Shown: positions 14,309 through 25,984 of the stretch, piece after piece
Layout of the letters: each line of letters opens with the position of its first letter
How positions within the stretch are numbered: position 1 is the first letter of the stretch
Assembly: GCA_963693315.1 (NCBI GenBank)
Contig: OY856188.1
Coordinates: 163,638,002 to 163,702,001, forward strand
DNA length: 64,000 bases
Direction: 5' to 3'
Origin: Diogma glabrata
Lineage: Eukaryota; Arthropoda; Insecta; Diptera; Cylindrotomidae
Notes under the pieces: model-generated
What the model was told of the DNA's origin: nothing
The model's input: only the letters and a program-made list of their open reading frames with translations
The model's database searches: none
Position numbers and translations under genes: made by a program

Positions 14309-16590
14309 GCAAGCGGCTGTTAAATTTAACTTTACTGCCGCTTGGGAGAAGGTTAAAGTCTTATTTTTTTGATATATAATCAAAGCGGCTGTAAAGTAAC
14401 GCCATTTTCTTTTTTTTTGTACGGCGGCAGTAAAGTAACTTTCATATTTTTACGGCGGCAGTAAATTGTCACCATTTTTTCCTAATATTTACGGCGGCAG
14501 TAAAGTAACATAACCAGAGATTATGCATTTGTTCAAACAGCATGATGGCGACAAATTATAGACTCACCACAAAAAGGAGCACTTTAGCTCCTAATTAAAT
14601 AATATCGCATATGAGCGATAATAATACAATTATATAAAATTAATAGTACAATTATAGACGATTCACAAAAAGTCACTTTGCCTCCGAATTAAATACACTA
14701 TTTTTTCGGAAAACGTTTAAATTTTTTATAAACATGAAATTATAATATATCAACAATTTATAAATATGATTTATTACCGTCATAATTACGTCCAAAAAGT
14801 AAAAAACATTTAAATTTGTAAAAATAAATTTTTTTATCAAAGCAAGCTCCAATTCCAAATTTCATTTTCCAATTAAACTATTTGTTATGTTTTGTTGTCA
14901 TAGTTTTACATACAATAATTCAAAATTTCATAAGCTAATCTGGATGCCGATTATGGAATGCGATTTGACCAAAATCGCAATAGCTTTTAAAAAATTTTGT
15001 GTACAAACACAAAATTTTTCATAATTGTATTAGTAATTAAAGTAAAAAATAATAAAATGAAAGTAGACCAATTTTTTGTGGATATTTTTATTTAGGCAAT
15101 AATTTTCAGTGTACGCTGTCAAATAAATATTACCTTTTGAGGTAGTGTTTTCATATTGCTTATGTAAGAAAAGTGCATAAGATGTTACAAATCTTGAAGG
15201 ATTTGATAATTTATTATATTATATTTATTATATTATATAATTTATTATATTAAGCGATTATTACGCTTAAGTTAAAAAAAGTCGGACAAGTGCGAATAAA
15301 ATTCGCTCGCCAAGGGTTCCGTGAATGTAAAAGAACACAATATCAAAAATAAATGACATAAAGTTATGTTGTAAAGTCTTTATATCGCCAGACTATGGAC
15401 GCATAACAGAATAAATGTTTAATCGTAAACGTCAATAGAAATGTCAATCACATCTACTTTGATCAAAAATGTTAGTTGAGGTTAAATCTTATCCATAGCT
15501 GTTTATGTTATCTAAAGAAAGATTTAACCAGTACTTTAATGGTCTAAATTGGGAGTATTTGTTCTATAAATCAGCGTCGAGATATAGGGTGGTATACATA
15601 CACTTAAAATAGCACTTTTTTCATCAAAGGGGGGGGGGGGGGGGAAAGGTCCTGAATTTGCACATTTTTTAGAATAACTCCGGAACTGTGTACCGCAAAA
15701 TTCTAGAAAAAATTGCAATGTTTTGGAAATTATGTGTTCTTTCAAATGATACCCCACTCGCTTGGGTCAAAAAAAGATTTTTTTTACCCCCCTTACACCC
15801 ATCCCCTAAACACACAGAAATATAATTATTTGAGAGTTCACTATAATTTTCGTTCAAAATATAGTAAATTTCCTGTCTCTATGAATTTTTTCAATTTTTT
15901 CTGTCAATCAGTGTCGAAACGTAGGGGGGGGGGGGGGGAACGGTCTGGAATTTGCACATTTTTTAGAATAACTCAAAAACTGTGTACCACAAAATTCCAA
16001 AAAAAATTGCAAAGTTTCTGAAATTTGGTGCTCTTTCAAATGACACCCCACTCGCTTGGGTCAAAAAAGTTTTTTTGGTGTAAAATTCCGAAATATATTT
16101 TTAAATGATGCTGAAATGAAGCCCTTTCATATGATACCCTACTCGTCTCGCTAAAAAAATGTATGTTTTCAAAGGCTTTACATCATACCTCCTTAAAACA
16201 AACGAACACAACTTTATTTATTTTTTAACCCGCCATCTTGTGTGGATAGGTTAGTTTTATAAGCACCTCAAATTTTAAGTTCATCGGATTAATGGTTCAC
16301 GAGATAATCGATATAATGTGAAAAACACGTTGTACTCTCACCAATAGTGTTCCGTATAAAAAACGGAACCCTAAAAATTAAGAGAACAAATTTAAAAAAC
16401 TTATATATTCTCTAAATGAGACTCTAAATGATATCGTAGATTGTAGAAGATGCTCATAGTATGTATGGTTAGTGGGGACGGTTACTACTTCAAAGGAAAT
16501 TAATTCATTCACTGTGCCGCTTTGATTATAAGTAAAAAAAGTAAGACTTTAACTAGCTCCCTAGCGGCAGTAAAGTTACAGCCGTTTGCC
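14309..16590. mobile_element. CGGC TIR element with internal CGGCGGCAGTAAAG tandem repeats
   Basis: Inverted ends of about 60 bp run from GGCAAGCGGCTGTTAAA at 14309 to the complementary TTACAGCCGTTTGCC at 16590, and both carry TTTACTGCCGCT and TTAAAGTCTTA. Inside the left end, CGGCGGCAGTAAA occurs about every 40-50 bp (14430, 14452, 14490). A later copy of the GGTTCCGT repeat occupies 15270-16375. No transposase is seen. A solo end of the same family is at 3019. Confidence 0.65.
15270..16375 (+). repeat. GGTTCCGT interspersed repeat, complete-looking copy
   Basis: It runs from AAGTCGGACAAGTGCGAAT and GGGTTCCGTGAATG to GTGTTCCGTATAAAAAACGG and AACCCTAAAAA. It contains poly-G runs (15629, 15925) and two TCAAATGA(T/C)ACCCCACTCG phrases. 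Short open frames here have no known motifs. Confidence 0.6.
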
Positions 16591-16720
16591 GAAAAATATG
16601 TTTTTCGTTTATTTTATTTTAGAACAAAATTTTCTCTTTTTTGTGCATGTGTTCCAAAAAAAATGTTGTCGTTCACAAAAAATTAAAGAAATTCTTTTTA
16701 AAAAATTTATAGAGTCCTAA

Positions 16721-16885
<165 letters not shown>

Positions 16886-16922
16886 TAATAACAAAATAAG
16901 GCTAACGTTTAATTTATTGTAG

Positions 16923-17029
16923 GGAAACACAGATATAGAACAACTAGCACTTGTTGTAAGAACTCTGGGTACACCTACTACTAAAATTTGGCCCGATATA
17001 AAAAAGCTACCAGATTATAATAAAATCAG
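16923..17029 (+). CDS. Cdk20: CDK20-like kinase, CMGC-insert exon
   Basis: The 107 bp exon reads GNTDIEQLALVVRTLGTPTT and ends KKLPDYNKI plus two bases of an Arg codon. The NDIEQL...LRxLGTPxxxxWPxxxxLPDYNKI pattern is the clearest CDK20-type signature in the gene. The acceptor is TTATTGTAG at 16922; the donor is AG | GTATGG at 17029/17030 (phase 2), which matches the exon at 30345. Confidence 0.9.
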
Positions 17030-17284
17030 GTATGGTTGATTTGTATGTTTACTATCCAGTGTTCCAATATGGCTTGTCACATTTTAGTTATTGATATAGT
17101 GACAAAATAATTATAAATTCGATTTTTATCCTTCACCTCACCTTGATTTTCATCTTAATTTGATTTTTATTTGTTTTTGCTTTATTTTTCGTTGAATTTA
17201 ACCCAATGAAATTCTGTAAAATGTAATCAGATCATTAAATTTCAATTACACAAACATTTTCCAATAAAAATAACGAATATTACT

Positions 17285-18705
17285 TCGGTTTTGAAAAAAC
17301 TAAAGTATTGAATTCTCGAGCCAAAAATGAAATTCTTACCCCCACTTTTTTGGCATTTCTCGACATTTTAGGACCTACTTATTCTAAAAAAGCAAACAAA
17401 AAAATGTATGTCTGGCTGCCGATCGGCCGTCACAACCGACGAAATCTCGAAAACCGCTGGAGGGATTTCAAAAAATTTTTTTAGGTGTACGTACTAAAAA
17501 TAGGTGTACTCAATGGGAAGAGCCGAAAGGACGATGTGTTCGATAACTGTACCGGAAGTGTATCAAAAAAATCGCCAAGTGTGTCAAAACAAGGAAATTT
17601 GCATATTTTTTGCTTAAAAAACGTTCATTTTAAGTGATAATAAGTAGTAACCTTAAATTTAAAGAAGTCTTGATAGTCGGAATTGGTATGTGAAACCAAA
17701 AACTAGATTATTGCATTATAAGTTTGTCAAAAAGTTATTGTCAAGTGTCAAAAGAATGATTTTCATTTATTTTTTTGCCCAATTTTTGTGAAGAAAAAAT
17801 AAAATTAATTATTTGTATGACATGAAATTGGACATGGAAATTGTAGATTTTATTATAATTTTTGGAAGATTTTTGGAATTTTAAAAAAGTTTGTATTTTT
17901 ATTTTGTTATAATTTTTGCGATATTTTTGTGAAGAAAAGATAAAATTAGTTATTTGTATGACACGTGATGAACATGAAATTGGACATGTAAATTTTTGAT
18001 TTTATTATAATTTTTGGAAGATTTTTGGTATTTTAAAAAAAGTTTGTATTTTTGATTATGTTATAATTTTTGCGATATTCTTAGAATTTTGAAAAAATAG
18101 TTTGTTTTTTGATTTTGTTATAGTTTTTGCAATAGTTTTAGAATTTTGAAAAAAATTACTTCGAAGTCTGAATTTGAATTTTTGCAATATTTTTAGAATT
18201 TTGAATAAGTTTAAATTTTTGATTTTATTATAATTTTTGGAATTTTGAAAAAAGTTTGTGTTTTTGATTTTGTTATAATTTGTGCAATATTTTGAGAATT
18301 TTGGAAGTTTGAAGTCTTGGAATATTTTTAAAATTTTGAAAAAAGTTTCAGTTTTTGATTTTCTAATATTTTTTGAAATATTTTTAGAATTTTGAAAAAG
18401 GTTTGTATTACTGATTTTATTATAATTTTTGCAATAATTTAAAATTTTTTGAATAAATTTAAATTTTTGATTTTGTAATCGAATTGATGTTTCGTGTTAG
18501 TTTAGTTTTGTATTCAATTTCTAAACAGAAACAAAATACTTGTACTTTTACAAAGAGTTTTATGTTTGATATACATCACTGCCGAGTGCCGACAACTAAA
18601 AACAATGTCCTCATAAAAGTTTTATGCCGAAAACTATATCAAAATCCTTAACCAAAACCGAAGTCTTGATATCTCAGAGCTGTTAGATTTCAGCCCCTTC
18701 ATATT
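17285..18705 (+). repeat. Long repeat R, copy A (+)
   Basis: A block of unique landmarks (TTTTTTGGCATTTCTCGACA, CGGCCGTCACAACCGACGA, GAAACCAAAAACTAGATTAT) is followed by an AT-rich minisatellite (17850-18480, degenerate TTATAATTTTTGGAATATTT units of about 60 bp) and a tail with AAAGAGTTTTATGTTTGATA and CCGAAGTCTTGATATCTCAG. Copies B (minus, 24432-27650) and C (+, 27660-28962) share the same order. Class unknown. Confidence 0.65.
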
Positions 18706-19012
18706 TTATTGTTTTGTTTTAGAGAAATATAAATTAATAGAATAATAAATTAATAAATGTCTCAAAATTTTTAGTTAAAAGGTAATTGTTCCAATTATTT
18801 AATTAAGTTGAAAAATAGTTTTTCTGCACTCGAGTACCACAATACGACATATATCGAAATTCGTTTGAGTGCGAAAAAGTGAGTTATTTCCGCACTGATT
18901 TTTCATTTCAGCACTGCTTTTTCATTTCCGCACTGCTGCCAATTTAAAAGACGAATCGGTGCGTTTGTGTTGGTAAACATTTTTATTAATAAAGTAGAAA
19001 TGAATGCAAACA

Positions 19013-20082
19013 TTACTTTTGACCAAAGTAGAATGAGCAATTATGCAAGTTATTGAATGAATATCCTCCAGGAATCGGTGGTTGTGGCAAAGGCTCTCCA
19101 ACCACTTTCAAGTTTGTTTGGCTTGTTTGACTCGAAATTATTGTAACAGTTGTACCGGCTGAAACATTGCCATTTTCAATGACTGATGCACTGGATTGAG
19201 CAGTGGTTGATGAGGTCGTTGAAACGTTATCAGCTCTAACAATTTTCGAATCCATGATGCTGTCAGCAATTTTACGTTTATTGTTGAGCGAATGTTGAAT
19301 GTATTTTTCTGTAACCTTATCAGACTCCCAACCACCATGTTGCTTAATTGTAGTTAAATTCACACCCGAATCTGCTAACAAGGATGCAGACGATCGACGG
19401 AAGCAATGACCAGTGTACTCACCCGGCGACGAAAGATTCAAGAAAATTGCAATTGTTTTCGGATAGCCTTCAATCTGTTAATGCCGATCGGCTGTTTGAT
19501 GCATTTGCCTCTACGAAAACCCAAAAAGAATCTGTCGGTGATAACGCCATGAGGACGTAGTCCTTAATACAGCTTGAAAATGTCAACCAAAATTACGTCT
19601 CGATCACTTCCTTCGTTGATGACAAATTGTTGAATGATTTTGGTTTTCGTTTTCGGTACGGCAATTTTAATGCCATTGTCCATGTATTCGACATCCTTTA
19701 CGTTTAAATTCAAGAAATCGCTTTGTCGACAAGCACCATAGACACCGACAATTAAGGACCACCTTAAAATTGTGAGGTTAGGAAAATGAAACAAAAAAAT
19801 TATCAGCAAACTACGAATGTAAGTAGCCAAATAAACATCGTCGGGAGCGTCCTTCAGGAATTTGTAGATTTCTTCAATGGTGAAGATTCTTGATTTCTTC
19901 GCAAAATAATTGTCATTTTTACGCTTCAAAAGAGCTCGCAAATTGTTGGATTTTGAGATATCGATGTTGTCCTTCACGTTCAACGTGGGTTTTGACATTG
20001 AGTAAATGCTCCATGTAGTTGACGATTGGAATTGTTTCATCTCGGTATCGAAATAAGCAAGCAACTTATTTTCGTCAATCAC
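19013..20082 (-). pseudogene. Crypton-like tyrosine recombinase, frameshifted
   Basis: Two minus-strand frames (20082-19564 and 19441-19013) form one protein broken between them. The first has an N-terminal SAM-like core (MIDENKLLAYFDTEMKQF) and the first catalytic Arg in VYGACRQSDFLNL. The second has the HxxR box (GHCFRRSSASLLADSG), the GGW motif and the Tyr nucleophile region (VTEKYIQHSLNNK). R-HxxR-W-Y is the tyrosine-recombinase set, and the form resembles insect Crypton proteins more than phage integrases. A hydrophobic stretch (LLIIFLFHFPNLTIL) before VYGACR may be a retained intron of about 51 bp. It acts by strand exchange through a Tyr-DNA bond; this copy is dead. Confidence 0.7.
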
Positions 20083-20436
20083 TTTAATTTTTTTTCACTG
20101 CACCATTGTTTGAACGCTCAATACGTTTTTTTGTATTTTCCTTTCGATATTACAAATGATTAACAAATTAAGTTTTTTTCTTGCATATAATCCAACTTGC
20201 ATATTGTCAAGGCATTGTTGATTGATCGATACTTCGCGTAGTTTTTTGTAGTGAATTTTTGTAATTTATTTTTATTTTTTGTCTATTGTGGTACTGAAGT
20301 GCAGAAAACGTTGTGTGCAACTCGTTTTGAAATAAATTTTTTCAGTACACGTCCTAATTTTCAATACTCGCGTCGCTCGTATTGAAAACTCCCACTGAAA
20401 AAATTCTTCATTTCACAACTTGTAGTACAAACTACT

Positions 20437-20647
20437 ATTGCAATTCCGAATCACAATTCAACGTATTTCGATATTGTCAACAATGTCAAAAAGTGAGATT
20501 TTGCCGCACTGTTTTATTTTTCATGGAAAATTTTCTCAATGCTTAGTTGATAATAGAAATGTTTACTTATATTTTAATATGAATGTAGATTGTAAAAAAT
20601 TTGGTTGCAGAATAATTTTGTTTAATTGTGATTCGGAATTGCAAAAA
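20437..20647. mobile_element. 211 bp unit with perfect 21 bp inverted ends
   Basis: TTGCAATTCCGAATCACAAT plus one T at 20437 is repeated as its exact complement ending at 20647. The interior carries an open frame from ATG at 20438 that reads MSKSEILPHCFIFHGKFSQC from an inner Met. It may be a fragment of the same family as the neighbouring Crypton-like element. No target duplication is visible. Confidence 0.45.
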
Positions 20648-21256
20648 ACGTTGTGTGCAACTCGTTGCAAAAATTGATTTTTTCCGCACTTGTCGTATTT
20701 GATTGTATATATATATTGATTTTTTCCGCACTTGTCACTTTTTTCCGCACTTGTCGTATATTTTTCGGCTTCGCCTCGTTGGACGAAATTACGACGCGTG
20801 CGGAAAAAATCACCTCACCACAAAAAGCACCTCGATACACAAAGTACTATTTCTAAACGTTTTTCCCTCGACCAGTGATAAATTTTCATGATTGTTTGAA
20901 AAATTCTTCAAGCAAGTGGCACTGCACTGATAATGGTATAATCCACGCTAGCGCATCTCCCCAACAAATTTTCACTTACGAAAAAGAAGAATTTTCATCT
21001 TTTGTAGCAAAATGTACTATTATTCTTCCCATTTGATATTATGAAATTCATTCCCGACAATATTTGTTACACTTCTCTATTTGTGTCATTATTTTTTAAT
21101 AGTGTATAATATATTTGTGGAAAATAAAGATGTGGAAATAAAAGATAAAAAACAAAATATATTTTTTATGTCCTCACATAAAACATTAAAATGTTCAGTG
21201 CATGTGCATCTTCCAAAGCAAATATGGTTTATATTGTTTTTTATTACATAATAGCC

Positions 21257-21345
21257 GCGTTCGATTTGACTGAAGGAACTTAAACAACTGAAAAATTTAA
21301 TGCAATTGTTGTTACTTTTTCAGTTATTTCAGTCAAATCGAACGC
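21257..21345. mobile_element. Palindromic mini-element 1 (GTTCGATTTGACTGAA)
   Basis: GCGTTCGATTTGACTGAA at the left is perfectly complementary to TTCAGTCAAATCGAACGC at the right, with further pairing of AACTGAAAAA and TTTTTCAGTT inside. It is an 89 bp near-palindrome with no coding capacity, related to the unit at 21798. Confidence 0.6.
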
Positions 21346-21797
21346 ACCTAACATAAACAGCATGTACATATTGTGTAATATTTTTTAAGAACTTTTACTA
21401 TATATGATTATCTCTTTTATAGCTTTTTACAAGCCAACATTAGTGCAGTAAAATAAGACAAACAACGGACTCTTTGAAGTGCCGTGTAACATGTCGTATC
21501 CTCTCTAATTTTTTAAAAATTGTTATAAATGATCTACGCATAAAAATTCCCTTATTGAATAAAACCGTTGTTTTCTTATTGTAATTAATTGTAGCAATTT
21601 TAAAAAACTATAGGGTTCCCAAATCTCCTCCTGAATTCGATCACCGATTAGCAATCAAAAACACCATATTAAGAATTTTACAACAGAAAAACAATACAGC
21701 GAACAAAATTCCTATCTAGAATATTCTTCTAATAGCTTCGAAATCTTCACAGGCCGATTGTTGAAATTTTCCGTAAGCACAGCGTTAAAAAAAGCCG

Positions 21798-21869
21798 TGT
21801 TCGATTTGATTGAAACAACTGAAAAAACAACAACAATTGTTGTTTCAGTTGCCTCAGTCAAATCGAACA
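21798..21869. mobile_element. Palindromic mini-element 2 (GTTCGATTTGATTGAA)
   Basis: TGTTCGATTTGATTGAAACA pairs with a complement ending TCAAATCGAACA; the centre is CAACAATTGTTG. It is a shorter relative of the element at 21257. Confidence 0.55.
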
Positions 21870-21939
21870 GACTAATATTGATCTTTACTTTTAATATCTT
21901 TTGTTCATTTTTCTTTTTCGTGTGTTATACTAATTACAC

Positions 21940-24372
21940 TAGTTTACAAATTTTGAACTTTTTTCGTCTCCCTGAATAAAACCCAACTTTTCTTATGGAT
22001 TTGGACCTCATGAACACGAATATCATATTCATTTTTTTTGGTTATAAAAGTTGGGTTACATAATCTCTTGTTTTTTAGATATTCACGAAAAACCAATTTT
22101 TTCGGTGATCAAAAATGTTGTTTCGGGTTTTGGGTCTCATATTTTACAAAACAAACAAAATAAATATATTAATGAAACAAATGCATAGTAAATAGGCTAA
22201 CAAACAGTTTGAGCTATATTTTGTAAAAATCCATTAAGGATTCTGGAAGTCGAAAAAAGTTGCAAAAATACGAAAAATTCACGTTTTTCTAAAAATTTTC
22301 CATTTTCAACACCATAAATTTTGAACAAATAAAAACACTAGTTTTTTTTAACTTCTTGGAGCCTAAGTAGCTTCAATTCTCTTTCTTTAAAGCTGAAAGA
22401 TACGAATATTGGTGCAGTTTGCACCTAGTTATTCAAATTTTCCCAAAGAAAGTCAAAACTCAAAATTGGGAAAAAAAATTTAACTAAAGGAATAATTTAA
22501 ATTCTGCAACGTAATTGATTTATATATAAGTTTTTTTCGTGGTATATCTAGCTCCTCCCACCTCGGACTTGTTTTAGGAGTTAGAAAATATCAGTTAGTT
22601 GATTATGAAATGTCTTTTTTTGACAAAAGTTGTATTTTATTTGTATATGATTTTTCTCGAAATTGAGATTTTTTTGTGAAGTTTTTTCACATGATCTAGC
22701 TCCTCCCACCTTGGACTTATTTTAGGAGTTGGAAAATATCAGTTAGTTGATTATGAAATGTCTTTTTTTGACAAAAGTTGTATTTTATTTGTATATGATT
22801 TTTATCAAAACTGAGATTTTTTTTGTGAAGTTTTTTTGATATGCACTAGCTCCACCCACCTCGGACTTATTTTAGGAGTTGGAAAATATCAGTTAGTTGA
22901 TTATGAAATGTCTTTTTTTGACAAAAGTTGTATTTTATTTGTATATGATTTTTCTCGAAATTGAGATTTTTTGTGAAGTTTTTTGACATGATCTTGCTCG
23001 TCCCACCTTGGATTTATTTTAGGAGTTGGAAAATATCAGTTAGTAATGAAGATAAGAAGTTCTTATAAATGGGGTGATTCTTTCAACAGTATGTATTATG
23101 TAACTTCCACAAATAAAACAAAATGAATTGAGGCTATTTTAACACTTGAAACTTCTTAACGACGCCGTTTAAATAAGCTTGACTTAATACTTTACTAACA
23201 ATTTATGATGCTTTACAAGGCAGCTATCACTATTGATTTATTGACTTTTAAAAACAATACACTATTTAAAATTTATATTTGTAATATTTTTTCTTTTTTA
23301 ATTAATATTTTACTTAAATGTTTGGAATTAAATTTATCCTCAGAGAGATTATATTTGCAACTAATCATACGACAATTATCTACTTAAAAAGAAACCTCAT
23401 TAAACTAAACTAAACAAAAGTTGGGAAAACCGAAAAACTGTTAAAAGTAGAAGTATGTAATTCCTTTCTTAAATTAAACTTAAAATGATCATTAACGTAA
23501 GGAGTAACACAAGGTGGAGGTGGGTGGTGATAGCAAAAAATTTACATTATCAAAAAACAAACAAAAGAGAAAAAAGAAAAGAAACAAATCTTACAGGTAT
23601 TAATAGACATAAATAGAGGCTTAACTTTATGGTGCTTGAACTAACTTAAATAGTTCTGATGTTATGATGTTTTGCCTCTCCTCACAATTCATTATCTTTT
23701 GTTTGTATTTTTCTATATACGTCTCATATCGATCCAATTCCCGACTTCGAAAACAAAAATGGAAATTATACTTTACTATTTTAAAATAACTCTTTACTGA
23801 TGTTTGAGAACGACTGAACTTTAAAAATTATTATTTATGGCACAATAAATTAAGTAAAAAATTATTTTTTCCAAATTTTGAGTTTTGACTTTCTTTGGAA
23901 TAACTTGGTGCAAACTGCCAATATTCGTGTCTTTTAGCTTTAAAGAAAGAGAATTAAAACTACTATAGGCTCCAAGAAATTAAAAAAAAATTAGTGTTTT
24001 TATTTGTTCAAAATTTATGGCGTTGAAAATGGAAAAATTTAAAAAAAACGTGAATTTTTTGTATTTTTTCAACTTTTTTCAACTGTAACTTCCAGAATCC
24101 TTAATGGATTTTTACAAAATATATTTCAAAATTTGTTAGCATATTTACTATGCATTTGTTTCATTAATATATTTAATTTTTTTGTTTTGCAAAATATGAG
24201 ACCCAAAAACCGAAACAACATTTTTGATCACTAAAAAATTGATTTTTCGTGAATATCTCAAAAACAAGAGCTAACCTAAAAAAATGAATATGATATTCGT
24301 GTTCAGGAGGTTCAAATCTATAAGAAAAGTTGGGTTTTATTGCGGGAGATTTTTCTTGTAAACTAGTGTTAT
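21940..24372. mobile_element. 2.4 kb element with about 0.5 kb inverted repeats
   Basis: The left arm (about 21940-22485) and right arm (about 23866-24372) are diverged reverse complements, starting at ACTAGTTTACAA / TTGTAAACTAGT and sharing AATAAAACCCAACTTTTCTT and AATCCATTAAGGATT(T/C)TGGA. The core holds a three-and-a-half copy tandem repeat (22548-23046) and AT-rich DNA without a gene. It is non-autonomous; class unknown. Confidence 0.6.
22548..23046. repeat. 148-150 bp tandem repeat, about 3.4 units
   Basis: Units begin TAGCTCCTCCCACCT at about 22548, 22696, 22846 and 22993. Each includes TTTTAGGAGTT(A/G)GAAAATAT and GACAAAAGTTGTATTTTATT. The last unit is cut short after CAGTTAG. Confidence 0.85.
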
Positions 24373-24482
24373 TAGCAATTAATTAAAGTTAAAGTTAAAG
24401 CATTAAATTCTCGAACCAAAATTTTACCGTAGAAATATGAAGGAGCTGAAATCTCAAGCTCTGAGATATCAAGACTTCGGTC

Positions 24483-25984
24483 TAGGGCTCGTAAAATACT
24501 CGAACATTAAGTACCCGGGTATCGAGTAGTTATTTTACTCAAATACCCGGGTTACCCGGGTAACCCGGGTAGTTGGATAATTAAAACACAACAAATTTTT
24601 AATAGTTCATTTGTACATATTTAATTCAATTAATATTGATATTTATTTAATTCAATTAATTTAATTATTAAAAATATGTTAAACGTTAAATGAAACCAAA
24701 TTTTATAATAATATAATATTTACTATAACTTTTTGTTTATAAAATAGTATTTTAAAAATATTAAGCCGTTGAGTGTGGAAGGAGCTAACGAACTGCGAAT
24801 TTCGGTTATTATATTGCCGGCTACTGAAAACACCCGTTCGCATGCCGTTGATGTAGGATTTATAGTAAGCAGTGAAGCGTACAGATTATCTAACATGTGG
24901 TTTCGCTTACCTTCATTTGTCTGCATAAATGGAAGGAATTGCTCAACATTTAAATTTTCGCTTTTTTCTTTGGTTTTAGTTATATATAATGCAAGACAAT
25001 GCTGTAATTCATTATATACTGATGTTGGTTCCCGCTCTCAATCAGAAGAGCTTCAGCTTTGATCTGCAACTCTGATGTTGTTTTCATTCGAGTATATGCG
25101 TAATAATAATTGATAAGCAAGCTGCTTTGTAGAAATTTTTGTTGCATAGCTTAAAAACTCATTGCCTTTTGAAAAAATATAATGATGCAAATATAACAAT
25201 AATGTTATTATATCCTTTTGTCGACGTTCATTAACTTCGTTTTTCAAATAGTTCACGAGAAAGAGGTGTACTAATCTCGTTTATTTTTTTTAGTACGTAG
25301 AAGTACCTTCAGCTGTTATTAGGGTGGCGTTTTTTGTATTCAGTTCTTGTACTGCTAGCATAAGTGGTTCGAGAATAAAAGAGATTTCTTTTAATATTTC
25401 TAAATCGCATTCGTGCATTTTGTCAGCGCCCAGCTCATCGAGTGTAGTATTAATGCAATTTTTTAATTTAAGAAATCGATTTATTGCTGCAATAAGTATG
25501 TTCCACCGTGTTTTACAATCTAAATTAGTTTCAACTTTTGACCTTCCTGCACTTCTACGTGCTCTAATTATAAAAATAACAGAAACTAAACCATCGGAAA
25601 ATGACTGCAGTCGTTTGTGTGGGAGTACTCAGGAATCTCTCAAGGATCTACATTTTAAGGTGATAGAAGTATTTCTAAAAAATCTAGATTCATTCATTTT
25701 ATAAATCTTCTTTGGTAAAACGCTCCATACTTTGTGACTTACAAGCTTCGTAACTATTTCACGGCCCTAGCTGATTTACGAACTTATCTAAAATACAACA
25801 ATGCAACATATATTTTCTGAAATTATTTTTTGAATAAATCAGCAAAAGTGACAGTGAGCTTCATAAGAATTTTGTTTTTGTTATACCCGGGTACTCGAAC
25901 CTATTACCCGGATATTCGAGTAGTAAAATTTTTGGTAAAATACCCGGGTACCCGGTTATCCGATACCCGAGTATACGAGCCCTA
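24483..25984 (-). mobile_element. hAT element, 1502 bp, target duplication CTTCGGTC
   Basis: The ends TAGGGCTCGTA and TACGAGCCCTA are exact complements over 11 bp, bordered by CTTCGGTC at 24475-24482 and 25985-25992. Both ends carry clusters of (T)ACCCGGGTA palindromes as subterminal repeats. It contains a decayed hAT transposase on the minus strand. Confidence 0.92.
24723..25730 (-). pseudogene. Decayed hAT transposase
   Basis: Minus-strand pieces in order: about 25720-25300, with RRSAGRSKVETNLDCKTRWN followed by NRFLKLKNCINTTLDELGAD and EISFILEPLMLAVQELNT, the RNase H-like core region of hAT enzymes; 25256-25053 (NEVNERRQKDIITLLLYLHH); then 24926-24723, the C-terminal dimerisation domain (LLTINPTSTACERVFSVAGN, SSLAPSTLNGLIFLKYYF). 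Frameshifts and stops separate them and the N-terminal zinc finger is missing, so the protein is inactive. Confidence 0.8.

Larger units (their letters stand above)
18840..20860 (-). mobile_element. Crypton-like tyrosine-recombinase element region
   Basis: A broken tyrosine recombinase (19013-20082, minus) is flanked on both sides by repeated (A/T)TTTCCGCACT phrases: near 18890, 18930, 20500, 20690, 20725, 20745 and, inverted, near 20800. A second repeated phrase, CGTTGTGTGCAACTCGTT, occurs at about 20310 and 20648. No terminal inverted repeat is clear, which fits Cryptons. Exact borders are uncertain. Confidence 0.5.

Noticed and set aside
19013..20082. The tyrosine recombinase as a bacteriophage integrase or bacterial contamination
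   Set aside because: Base composition and flanking repeats match the surrounding insect-like DNA, and the motif form fits eukaryotic Crypton-type enzymes.
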